Shown: positions 1 to 9,402 of the stretch, piece after piece
Layout of the letters: each line of letters begins with the position of its first letter
Position numbering within the stretch: the first letter of the stretch is position 1
Assembly (NCBI GenBank): GCA_965240325.2
Contig: OZ251226.1
Coordinates: 2,728,001 to 2,792,000 of the forward strand
DNA length: 64,000 nt
DNA from: Rebecca billardiae RCC1528
Lineage: Eukaryota; Haptophyta
Direction of reading: 5' to 3'
The notes under the pieces: generated by a model
Database searches by the model: none
Seen by the model: the letters and a program-made list of their open reading frames with translations, nothing else
What the model was told of the DNA's origin: nothing
Position numbers and translations under genes: made by a program

Positions 1-606
1 GCGAGGGCCAGATTCAGACGGTTTTTGGGCCCGCCCCAAGGACTGGCGAGCGCGCTGCGGGACGCGCCTCGCACTGGGGGCGGTGCACACTGCACTCACG
101 GCGCGCCGCGATGTGTTCGGGCGGTGGATGGGGCTGAATCGGGCGAGAGTGACGGTGCGATCGGCCGCGATGCGTCTGCCATCACCCAGTGAGCTCGTGC
201 GGTGCCAGCTCGCCCTTCGCTTCGTCGCCACTCGCAATCGCACCAGTCGCGCGCGTCCATGGCTTGCCTTGGGCGCGCTGTGTTCTCGCGCAGTGTGTGC
301 TTGGCATCAGGGTGCTCGTGGCCGGTGGTTGCCGTCGCAGAGGATCGGAATGTGCGCAGCTACGCTACATCCCAGACACCATGTGCCCGTCCTCGTCGAG
401 CGTTGGAGAGACACGCGTGTCGCGCATGCTCTCGCGGAAGCAGGCTGCACAGCGGCGCGCGGGCGTGGCTGCGCGCGCATGGTGCACCACACAGCTGCCC
501 CCGCCATGAGCACCAGCTGTGTACGCACCTCTTCCGTGTTGTCTGATCCGCCAGGCCGCCACGGTGCGGAGACTGCGCGCGTGAGACACCGACAGTCAGC
601 GGCCAC
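1..606 (+). repeat. Left arm of the 6.4 kb inverted repeat
   Basis: Matches the reverse complement of about 5809-6414. Differences include an extra five bases near the right-arm copy of gtgcaccacaca. The homology ends at the gcggccac motif near base 606. Long open frames in this arm are mirrored in the other arm and look like by-products of GC richness. Confidence 0.85.
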
Positions 607-1449
607 AGCTGACACGGTTGCGTGCGGCAGCAATCTGGCTCACAGCTTTCTCTCGGAAGCGATGGCCACGTCGACCGGCTGGCAACGTCGATCACTCGAT
701 GCGCTCAGCGATGGCGCGACATCGCTGCCACCTACCGCTGGGGACTCCTCGCGCAATAAAGCCCTCGTTCCTCGTCGGAAGGGCGGGCGCGATCGCTCCG
801 CGCATCGCTCACGCTGCTCGCATTGCTCACGGCCACGCTTGCGCTCACGCTCGCGACATCGGCCGCGCCACCGCCCGTGGTCGTACTCTCGGTCACCACC
901 GCCGTGGTGGTTTCGGGTGCTTACGTTTGACCTGGTCTACCGTGCGCCGGCAGCCGCCAGGCGAGTGCATTGGCCTCCGGCCGGCAGGGCGGCCGTTCTC
1001 GCTCTGCGAGTGCGCGCGCTGGCGCGAACTGCTTCGGCACGCATGCCCGGCGTCCTGATTCAGACGGCAAGTGCATCTACATCCGCCCGACACGCCGCCC
1101 ACTGAGCGCCAGGCGCCGGACCGATGGTGCTATTGCTGCAGCTGGGCGGATCAGGTGCCGAGCTTCTGACGCTGTGCACGTTGCGAAACCCACCGCCATT
1201 GCCGCACCCGTCCGCATGCGCATCGGACGGCGCTGCTTGAGGCGCTGCCGTCAGGCGCGCGGCGGGCGGCCTCCGCCCTCGGCACCGCCGCCGAAGTGCG
1301 AGACGCGGAAGCGGCTGTCTCGCCCACGTACAGCGCTGCTCTGCGCGCCGCGCGGGACACGCCCACCACGCCCGGTTCGTGCAAACTCCCGAGGCTCCGA
1401 GCGCCGACGCTGTATGTGACGAGTGGAGCCCTGCTGCACGGCTTCATCC

Positions 1450-1486
1450 GGTTGCCACATTAAGCCTTGACCACCTGCCACATTAA
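1450..1486 (+). repeat. gccacattaag iterons at left edge of palindrome
   Basis: Two copies of tgccacattaag lie directly before the 1486-2997 palindrome. Two more copies, each preceded by cgaccggc, follow its right edge at about 3013-3048, and a cluster in the opposite orientation lies at about 5204-5300. The motif therefore marks the palindrome borders. Confidence 0.7.
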
Positions 1487-2997
1487 GGTGGCACCTCCGG
1501 AACAGACGGCGGGAGGCAAGATGGCGAAGAAACAGCCCCGGCGTCGCGCTCGCTCGAGGCTCGGAGGCCCGTGCGAGCCGGCGGGGGCTCGAGCGGCACG
1601 GGACGCACGTCGGGCGGGCAGAACATGCACGCGGGCTTTCCGAACCGCTCGCCGACGGCCTCGCTCCGCCGCTTCTCGCGCTCGCGAGCTGTGTCCGTGC
1701 GCACGCGGTGGGCGGGCGTCGCGCAGCTCGACGCGAGGCGTCCACGGCGGAGGTTGGGGCCAGCTGGGCGCTCGAACGGCCTCGACGTGCGGGGCCGGTC
1801 ATGTACGTGCGCGCGCGCGCGCCGGAGCCGTCTGGCAGCCTTGTGGCTGTGCTGCGAGAACGACGTCACACCCGGGCGGCACGACGAGGTCTGCTCGGGC
1901 CGTCTGTGCATGCATGTGCGCGAGGCGTGGGCGGGCTCACGATGGCGGGGCGCGTTGGTCGAAGGTGCGCCATGGTCGTCGGCGCCGGCTAGGTGCCGTC
2001 GGGCGCGCGCGGCGGTCCATTCGGGGCCACGCGGGCCGCCGGGAGCTCGTGCGCAGCCGCTCGGCCAGATCGGCGGCCCCGGCAGCAGTCTGAACGAGGT
2101 GAGAACTCAGATTCTGACGGTCCGCACGCCCCGGCTCGTGGTGGGCCACCATGCGCCGCACCAGGGGGTGCGCACAAGCAGCCGTCCCGAGGAAACTGTT
2201 GGTAGGATCCGAAATTATTATAGAAAATGCTCAAATGAGGCCTTTTTCAACGATTTTTCGAATTATTTTCGAATCCTACCAACAGTTTCCTCGGGACGGC
2301 TGCTTGTGCGCACCCCCTGGTGCGGCGCATGGTGGCCCACCACGAGCCGGGGCGTGCGGACCGTCAGAATCTGAGTTCTCACCTCGTTCAGACTGCCGCC
2401 GGGGCCGCCGATCTGGCCGAGCGGCTGCGCTCGAGCTCCCGACGGCCCGCGTGGCCCCGAATGGACCACCGCGCGCGCCCGACGGCACCTAGCCGGCGCC
2501 GACGACCATGGCGCACCTTCGACCAACGCGCCCCGCCATCGTGAGCCCGCCCACGCCTCGCGCACATGCATGCACAGACGGCCCGAGCAGACCTCGCCGT
2601 GCCGCCCGGGTGTGACGTCGTTCCCGCAGCACAACCACAAGGTCGCCGGACGGCCCCGGCGCGCGCGCGCGCACGTACATGACCGGCCCCGCACGTCGAA
2701 GCCGTTCGAGCGCCCAGCTGGGCCCAATCTCCGCCGTGGACGCCTCGCGTCGAGCTGCGCGACGCCTGCCCACCGCGCGCGCACAGACACAGCTCGCGAG
2801 CGCGAGAAGCGGCGGAGCGAGGCCGTCGGCGAGCGGTTCGGAAGGCCCACGTGCATGGTCTGCCCGCCCGACGTGCGCCCCGTGCCGCTCGAGCCCCCGC
2901 CCGCTCGCACGGGCCTCCGAGCCTCGAGCGAGCGCGACGCCGGGGCTGTTTCTTCGCCATCTTGCCTCCCGCCGTCTGTTTCCGGAGGTGCCACCTT
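1486..2997. mobile_element. 1.5 kb near-perfect palindrome (foldback element)
   Basis: Bases 1486-2216 are the reverse complement of 2267-2997: two arms of 731 bases of equal length, separated by a 50-base AT-rich loop (about 2217-2266). The arms differ at scattered single bases only. The outer tips read ggtggcacctccgg and its complement. ORFs across each arm mirror one another and none resembles a known family, so I do not call genes in it. The near-identity of the arms suggests recent formation or gene conversion between arms. Confidence 0.85.
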
Positions 2998-3104
2998 AAG
3001 GGCCCCGCGACCGGCTGCCACATTAAGGCGACCGGCTGCCACATTAAGGATCCGCGCCAACGCTCGCACGGCCACCGACACGCCACGCGCGGAGCGATGC
3101 GCCG

Positions 3105-3269
3105 ATGGTCTTCGGCTCGGTCGCAAACGTCCTGAACCGCGCTGGCCTGTTCAGTCGCCCTTTGCTCGACGCAGTCGTGCACTGGCCGGTGGAGGCAGTG
3201 GCGCCGGGCGTCGGGAAGCACTTCGAGTTCCTCGGTGAGGCTGGCGAGCCCGCGCCCGACAAGAAGTAG
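3105..3269 (+). CDS. Small hypothetical ORF, 54 residues
   Basis: An ATG at 3105 opens 54 codons ending in TAG at 3267-3269. The peptide starts MVFGSVANVLNRAG and ends GEPAPDKK. Its composition (hydrophobic, few Arg runs) is unlike the Arg/Ala-rich shadow frames around it, so it may be a real small protein or a terminal exon. It lies inside the 6.4 kb element just right of the palindrome. No family recognised. Confidence 0.3.
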   Translation: MVFGSVANVLNRAGLFSRPLLDAVVHWPVEAVAPGVGKHFEFLGEAGEPAPDKK

Positions 3270-3730
3270 CGCGGCGGCGCGTGCGCGCCGTGCTCGCGGT
3301 GACGTACGTGCTGCTCGCGAAGGGAAAGCAGTTCAAGCAGGGACACCTCGAGCACTCGGCAGATTATCTCGCCTTGCTCGCCGCTGACGGCCAGCGTGCG
3401 AAGCGCGCTGCTGGCATACACGGCGTTGAGCAGGTCACCGTGCGAGAGTGCTCCGTCAGACCCGTGGCCAAGGCCCTTGTCGATCAGCTGCGCTGAAGGG
3501 CGCGCGCAAGAGTGCGTGATGGAGGTCAGTTCCAGGCAGGCTCCATGTTGGCTGCAGCGCTGCGTCTGCGCAGCATGCCCCCGCACGCGCGTCTGCACGC
3601 GCACGGCTGCGCTGAGCTGCAAGTTGCGCTCGAGCTCAGCCTTGAGCGCGCTCAGCGTGCCCTTCAGCAGCTCGAGCGGTTCCTCCTTGCGCCACGCGTC
3701 CGCGTGGCGCCGCGAGTAGTTGCTTGTTCA
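3270..3730 (-). CDS. Possible coding fragment in the element, minus strand
   Basis: A minus-strand frame open from about 3730 down to 3044 contains stretches with protein-like composition: a helical segment KGTLSALKAELERN near 3660-3620 and a Leu-rich stretch RVLEVSLLELLSLREQ near 3360-3300. No good start codon or splice sites were found, and the plus strand is also open over part of it. It could be an exon of a gene carried by the element, or chance. No function can be assigned. Confidence 0.2.
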
Positions 3731-4754
3731 GCGGCTGCACCTGCACCGCCGCGCGCTCGACGCTCGCCTCGACCACCTCCGCGCGCACGCGCTCGCCGAC
3801 GCGCTCCAGGGACTGCTGCGTAAGCTCGTGCGCACAGTGGAGCGCCGGAGCGACACCTCCGCGCCATCCACCGCGCTTATCGCCTGGCTGGGCGCTATGG
3901 AGAGCTACACGCGCGCCGGGGGCGCGAGCCCGACGACGCATTCGCAGTTCACCTCGCTGTACGACGAACGCCACCTCGAGCGCACGAGCGCATGCGTCTG
4001 CAGCGGGAGCACCGACGGCCGCTCCGGTGGGCTCGCCGCCGACTTCCCCAGTAGTAACCAGCATATCAAAGTCGTCTTCGGTAGCGCGCGAGGCTCGCTA
4101 CAATACGGTGATGCTACACCACATGGTTTGCGTCACACGCAGCACCACATGGGTGGCCGGCAGCGGCGTACCATCGGCTGAGCTGTTCCTGAGTCACTGT
4201 TCCTCTGCAGAGACGTGCGCGCGTCGACGAGCACTTGCGCGCTCTGCGGCCTTCGGCACCTTGACACCTTGACATCATTGCGCGTGCGCATGACAGGCGC
4301 GGATGGTTGCGCACTTGCGTGTCCGTCGGCGGCGCGCACGATCCGCGAGTACCGTCCGCCGGGGCCTTGCCATTGTCGACCTTGGACGGCGCACGTCGCA
4401 CCGCGGCGCGCTTGCGGCCTTCGGTCGGGTAGCCCTCGCTGGACATGTGCTGGCCTCTGTTGCTCCGCTGCTCATCGGACCGGGTGCCAATCAGTGGCCC
4501 ACAATTGACGACCCGTGCGCCTGCCCCGCATGCTCGCACACGGGATGACGCAGCCTGGAGCCACCCCGGTCGAGATTTCGGGATGTCAAAGCAGTGGCCG
4601 AGCATGCGCTCAAGCGCTCTCATCCTCATGGAGCGTGACCTCTACCGTTCTACCGTCTGAGCGTCTGCCGTCACAGGAGTCGGACAAGTCCCCAAAGCTG
4701 GGTGCAACCAGTCCCTCGGGAGTAGCCGCCAGGCCTCCCGCCACCCCCGCAGCC

Positions 4755-5200
4755 GCGCCGCCCAGGGTTGTGAGTCCTGGGATTACGCGGGGTGGTCAGG
4801 CTGGCGCGCACGCTCGCGGAACCTTGGAACCCGCGCTCCCGCGCTGCGTCGCGTGTCACCCCTCGATCGCCGCCCCACCGCCACCTCTTCCCTCCCATCA
4901 CCACCTCTTCCTCGACATCCTCGGCCTTCGCCGCAGCACCGACGCCCCCGCGCGCGGCCGCTGTGGCAGCGTGCGATCAGCGTGCGCTGCGCCGCCGCGC
5001 CGCCGCGCCGCCCAGAGTTGTGCAGCGCGGCCTGTGAGTCCTGCGAGCTGCCCTGTGTGGTCAGGCTGGTACGCACGCTCGCTAACGCTTCGAACACGCG
5101 CTGCATCGCGTGTCGCCCCTCGATCGCCGCCCCACCGCCGCGTTTTCCTCCACGCACGGCGGCCGTCGCCGCAGCACGAGAGCCCCGCGCGCGGGCAGCG
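4755..5200 (+). repeat. Diverged direct duplication, unit ~250 bp
   Basis: The sequence from about 4762 (cagggttgtg... with cctcgatcgccgccccaccg near 4860) is repeated from about 5010 (cagagttgtg... with the same cctcgatcgccgccccaccg near 5118). Both units share gtggtcaggctgg and the gcgtgtcgcccctcgatcg region. The copies are diverged by substitutions and indels. No convincing gene is seen here. Confidence 0.55.
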
Positions 5201-5203
5201 CGC

Positions 5204-5300
5204 CTTAATGTGGTGGCGGGATCCTTAATGTGGCAGTGGTCAACCGGCTGCCACATTATAAGGCTTAATGTGGTGGCGGGATTCGGCTTAATGTGGTAAC
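5204..5300 (-). repeat. Cluster of inverted gccacattaag iterons
   Basis: Four copies of cttaatgtgg plus one gccacattataag lie within about 95 bases, alternating with ggcgggat and accggctg spacers. The same motif borders the 1.5 kb palindrome in the opposite orientation, so the two sites bracket about 2.2 kb of the element in inverted arrangement. Confidence 0.65.
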
Positions 5301-5479
5301 CGGCTGAAGTCGGTCGGTCGGCACAGCTTCTGACACGCTAATAAGTCTCGGACTCTGCTGCAAGCTGCATTTAATAAAAACAAATAGCGGTGGAATAAAA
5401 AGTTAAAAGTGGCTGCAGCAACTCCCATTCCACAAGTCATCTCCCCTCATAACGCTAGTACGGCTGCGTTGAGGCTACC

Positions 5480-5796
5480 AACACGAGCAGCAGCAGTTGC
5501 TGTCTCAGCCGCAACATCTGCAGCAGCTGCTGGTCCTTGGAGCAGCACTCCCGCGACAGCGCGCCCCCGAAGGAGCTGCGCGCGCGGCTGCTCGGACGAC
5601 GGTGCCTATTGCCGCCGCTCAGCCGAGCATCGTGCCACAGCTGCCGGAGGTGCAAGGGCTGCGAGTGCTGTTGGCGAGTGCGGGTGTGCCAGTGGCAGCG
5701 AGTGGGGTGACTGCCACCGGCGCTGCTGCTGTTTCATCAATCGAAGCTGCAGCAACGGCTGCATCAGCTGCTGCACGCCATGGCATGTGCCAGTGA
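5480..5796 (+). CDS. Gln/Ala-rich ORF fragment
   Basis: The frame ending in TGA at 5794-5796 encodes a Gln-rich then Ala-rich peptide (QQLLSQPQHLQQLLVLG, then QPSIVPQLPEVQGLRVLL). The composition resembles a low-complexity region of a real protein more than the Arg-rich shadows. There is no convincing start; a stop lies upstream near 5470. It abuts the right terminal inverted repeat. Possibly an exon or captured gene fragment; function unknown. Confidence 0.25.
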
Positions 5797-5808
5797 CCTG
5801 TGTGCGCC

Positions 5809-6414
5809 GTGGCCGCTGACTGTCGGTGTCTCACGCGCGCAGTCTCCGCACCGTGGCGGCCTGGCGGATCAGACAACACGGAAGAGGTGCGTACACAGCT
5901 GGTGCTCATGGCGGGGGCAGCTGTGTGGTGCACCTTGTCATGCGCGCGCAGCCACGCCCGCGCGCCGCTGTGCAGCCTGCTTCGCGAGTGCATGCGTGAC
6001 ACGCGTGTCTCTCCAATGCTCGACGAGGACGGGCACATGGTGTCTGGGATGTAGCGTAGCTGCGCACATTCCGATCCTCTGCGACGGCAACCACCGGCCA
6101 CGAGCACCCTGCTGCCAAGCACACACTGCGCGAGAACACAGCGCACCCAAGGCAAGCCATGGACGCGCGCGACTGGTGCGATTGCGAGTGGCGACGAAGC
6201 GAAGGGCGAGCTGGCACCGCACGAGCTCACTGGGTGATGGCAGACGCATCGCGGCCGATCGCACCGTCACTCTCGCCCGATTCAGCCCCATCCACCGCCC
6301 GAACACATCGCGGCGCGCCGTGAGTGTAGTGTGCACCGCCCCCAGTGCGAGGCGCGTCCCGCAGCGCGCTCGCCAGTGGGGCGGGCCCAAAAACCGTCTG
6401 AATCTGGCCCTCGC
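5809..6414 (-). repeat. Right arm of the 6.4 kb inverted repeat
   Basis: Reverse complement of bases 1-606. It ends in gtctgaatctggccctcgc, the complement of the first bases of the window. Confidence 0.85.
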
Positions 6415-6451
6415 TCAGACCGGTCTGAGCGAGGGGGCCGATTCAGACGGT
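6393..6451. repeat. Hairpin at the right tip of the element
   Basis: The last about 20 bases of the right arm continue into a palindrome: 6393-6421 (ending ctcgctcagacc) pairs with 6422-6451 (ggtctgagcgagggggcc onward). The second half again resembles the tip motif of the element, so two tips face each other here. This could be a terminal hairpin or the junction of two abutting copies. Confidence 0.6.
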
Positions 6452-6455
6452 CTGA

Positions 6456-7067
6456 CTGTAAGTTCCCCGCCGTGCCTCCCTCCCTCTGCACGGCAGAGAT
6501 GCGTGCCCGAGTGACGACGATTTCTTTTCGGCTGACGATTATTTGTAGTTTTCTCTCGCGCGGCTGACAATGGCACAATGCTGATGCAAGGGCGGTAGCT
6601 TGATGATATGTCCGCCGGCGCCAGCGGGCGCGGCCACGGCTGACGGCCGGCCACGGGCCAGGCCCGCAGCATCGACGCGGCTCACCGGCCATTGCCGCTG
6701 GCCTCGTTCCCGTGGCGTCTGCTATTCTGACAGTCCTATGACACCTACATGTATGACCGTCGAGCAGCCGGGTCGTATATATTAAAGTAAGACTGCTACT
6801 AGTACTGCTACCCAAGTTGCCCGATTACTCGACGGACCGCGTGATACTGCTAGTAGTGACGATACAGTTTACTAAGAATAAGAGACGCACACAGCTCAGG
6901 CAGGCGAGATTGACAGTATACTACTTAAATACTACGCGAAATTTAATTTTGAAATTTATAATTACGCCACCGCCGAGATTACTGGGCTATCTGTTACTAT
7001 TATAATACTAATACTAATAACTATACTACAATCGGCGGCGTCTCAGACAGACCGTACTGTTGTACAA
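6456..7067. other. Intergenic spacer, AT-rich right half
   Basis: Right flank of the 6.4 kb element and 3' flank of the EF-hand gene. From about 6770 the sequence becomes AT-rich with short runs of actactagta-like repeats. No gene seen. Confidence 0.6.
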
Positions 7068-9205
7068 TTACGCTGACGGCACCGCCCAGCTCTCCCACCT
7101 CCGGCTGCCCTGCCGCTCCGCCTCGACGCCGCTGGCCTCGGGCTCGCGCGCGACGAGCGGCGAGCGCGTCTCGCCCGCGCGCGGCCTCTGCGAGCGCCCG
7201 CGGTCATTCCAGAGCTGCAGGTACTGCTCCTCGTCCTGCGGCGCGCACGCGGAGTTCGAAAGGCACACGCGGACGCGCGGCTCGGCCACAAGCGCGCGCG
7301 GCGCGTGCGAGGGCGCGAGCGAGCGCGCGCGCGCACCTCTGCAGGCCGGAGCGTGCGCTGCGCGAGCCGCGGCGGCAGCAGGACTGGCTCGAGCACGCGT
7401 GAGCGGTAGGTTGCCTTGCGCCCGAGCCGCAGGGGCTGGCTGGTGCTCCTGTCCAGCGCTGAGGAGTGGCTGAGGGCCCAACCGGGCTGCGTGCTCACGC
7501 GCTGGGGCGACTCGCTCAGCCGAGACGCGGTGCTCACCAGCGACGCGGCCGAGAGGCCAATGCCCAGCTGGCCCGGCGCGCCGGCGGCGGGCGTGGTCGG
7601 CAGCAGCTCCATGCGCACGCCGCCGCCCGCGCCGAGGACCTGGCGCTGCGGGCTGACCGCTCGGCCGGAGGACACCGGCTGCAGCCGCGCGGGCGGCGAG
7701 CTGCCGAACCGGCTGCCGCGCGCGCTGAGCGACTCGAGCAGTGTATCCGGAATCGGCATGTAGCCCAGAGGCTGCAGCCCGCTCGCATCGGCGCTGCCGT
7801 GCCCGCCGCCGCCGCCGGCCGGAAGCGCCGCACTCCCGGCGTGCACGCCCGTGAGCTCGCGCGTGGCCTCCGTATCCTCGGCGCCGAGGCCGCCCCGCTC
7901 CCGCTCCTCCCGCGCGTAGTCCTCCAGCTGCCGCTGCTGCTCCAGCATCTGCAGGAAGAAGGCCTTGAGCTCGTCCTCGCTCAGCTGCTGCTCGATCACG
8001 TCGGGCGGGTGGCGCGCGCCAAGGTCGGCGCGCGCGAGCGGCGGCAGCTGGCCGAGCTGCGACTGCTTGCAGTCTGCGCCGCGCGCGCGCGCGCGCGCGC
8101 GACAGGGAGAGCGGGTGCGCGCGCTGCTCAGCCCACGTGCAGCGCCACGCTGCGCCGCGCCCCTGCCGGCCCCGTGCGCGCGCGTGCGCGCACCTCTGAG
8201 CACCTGCTCGCGCAGCGAGCGCGACGACGCCTCGACGTCGCCCACCCGCAGCTGCGCGTTGAGCTCGTGGAAGTCGATGTGGCCGGAGCCGTCGACGTCG
8301 AACTCGGAGAAGAGGCGGTCGATGTCCTCGCGGTTCTTGCCCACGCCTATCAGCGAGAGCGCGTGCCAGAACTCGCGCCGGCTGATCACGCCGTCGCCGT
8401 CCTCGTCCCACGCCTGGAAGAGAGTGACCACCTTTGCAAAGTTCGCCTGCAGCGCGCGCCGGATGCGCAGCTGCACGGCGACAGACTCGTCGGCGGTGCT
8501 CTTGCTCGGCGTGTCGAGCCGGATGGCGCTCTTGTGCCCGTCGAACTGCGCCGCCGAGCGCAGCGAGTACCCCTGCGAGCCGCTGTAGCTCGGCATCCCG
8601 ATCGCCGAGTCGAGGGCGAGGCCGGTCGCCTTGATCGCCCTGTCGAGCTCCGCAAAGTCGACCGAGCCGGAGCCGTCCTTGTCGAGCTGCTTGAAGAGGA
8701 GCTTCACGTCGCCGACGGTGACGTTGAAGCTGAGCAGCCGCATCCCGCGCAGGAACTCGTCCATGCTCACCGTGCCCGACCCGTCCGCGTCCCACTTGCG
8801 GAAGAGGTTCATCACGCGCGAGTGGTTGGCGGCGAGGGCAGCCTTCAGCGAGCGGAGCAGCCTGTCCTCGCCGGTGTCGCGCTCGCTGAGGCTCTGCTTG
8901 ACTTTCTCCCACTTGCGTTGCACGGCGCGCTCGTGCCTGATCAGCCGGCGGATCAGATCCGCCTCCACGTCCTTGCCGTTCATGACGAGCTTGGCCGGCA
9001 CGTGCCGCGCGTCTGCATTGTCGGCGCTAGCTTTCGGCGACACAGACGGATCCTCCAAGGAGAAGTGCTCGTCGGCAAGGGCGCGGGCGGGTGAATTCGG
9101 CGCTGCGATGGGGCCCTCGTCAGCTGCACCCTCGCGACCCGGGTCCTCGCTCCCTGGGCCCGCGCCCAGGTCGAGGATGAGCAAGTTCCCGCGAGGGAGC
9201 GGCAT
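7068..9205 (-). CDS. Four-EF-hand calcium-binding protein
   Basis: Three exons on the minus strand: 9205-8194, 8073-7337 and 7235-7068. The introns are 120 and 101 nt, both gtgcgc...cag, and the model closes in phase to 638 residues. Four canonical 12-residue EF-hand loops are visible: DADGSGTVSMDE (139-150), DKDGSGSVDFAE (175-186), DEDGDGVISRRE (267-278) and DVDGSGHIDFHE (303-314), each with Asp at position 1 and Glu at position 12, so all should bind calcium. A basic helix precedes EF1. After EF4 a short acidic helix (QQLSEDELKAFFLQML) is followed by a Ser/Pro/Gly-rich, probably disordered tail. No membrane segment or kinase domain was seen. A calcium sensor is likely; the target is unknown. 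It is divergently paired with the RCC1-like gene, 197 bp away. Confidence 0.85.
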
Positions 9206-9402
9206 CGCCCCAGCGAGATCTCGTAACGTCGGTGACCGGCTAACTCTCGTTTCCGGAGGCCGTTATCGGATCATCCGCCAATCCGGACGCACGGCTACGC
9301 GCGCAATTCCGCTGCCAAGTGGTTCAGCAGACTGCAGACCAGCACCAAAGGTGAGCAGGCATTCCCAAGCTTCATCTCGGGCACGGCGGCGGCGGCGCCG
9401 GA
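9206..9402. promoter_or_regulatory. Shared divergent promoter region, 197 bp
   Basis: Spacer between the start codons of the EF-hand gene (-) and the RCC1/pherophorin-like gene (+). No TATA box is obvious. Inferred bidirectional promoter from the head-to-head arrangement. Confidence 0.4.

Larger units (their letters stand above)
1..6414. mobile_element. 6.4 kb element with ~600 bp terminal inverted repeats
   Basis: Bases 1 to about 606 are repeated in reverse complement at about 5809-6414, with few substitutions and a few small indels. The outermost motif, gcgagggccagattcagac, is at the very start of the window, so the left tip may lie just upstream. The interior holds a 1.5 kb palindrome, clusters of a gccacattaa motif, a 0.25 kb direct duplication and only weak ORFs. 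I recognise no transposase, integrase or reverse transcriptase, so this is a non-autonomous or degenerate element, or a large inverted duplication. No target-site duplication can be checked because the left flank is outside the window. Confidence 0.75.

Noticed and set aside
1467-3221. Long Arg/Ala/Gly-rich ORFs of 200-290 codons in the palindrome
   Set aside because: They mirror each other across the two arms, overlap on both strands and show no protein-like composition; they follow from GC richness.
7466-9094. 542-codon plus-strand ORF
   Set aside because: Shadow of the EF-hand gene, which has four canonical calcium loops on the minus strand.
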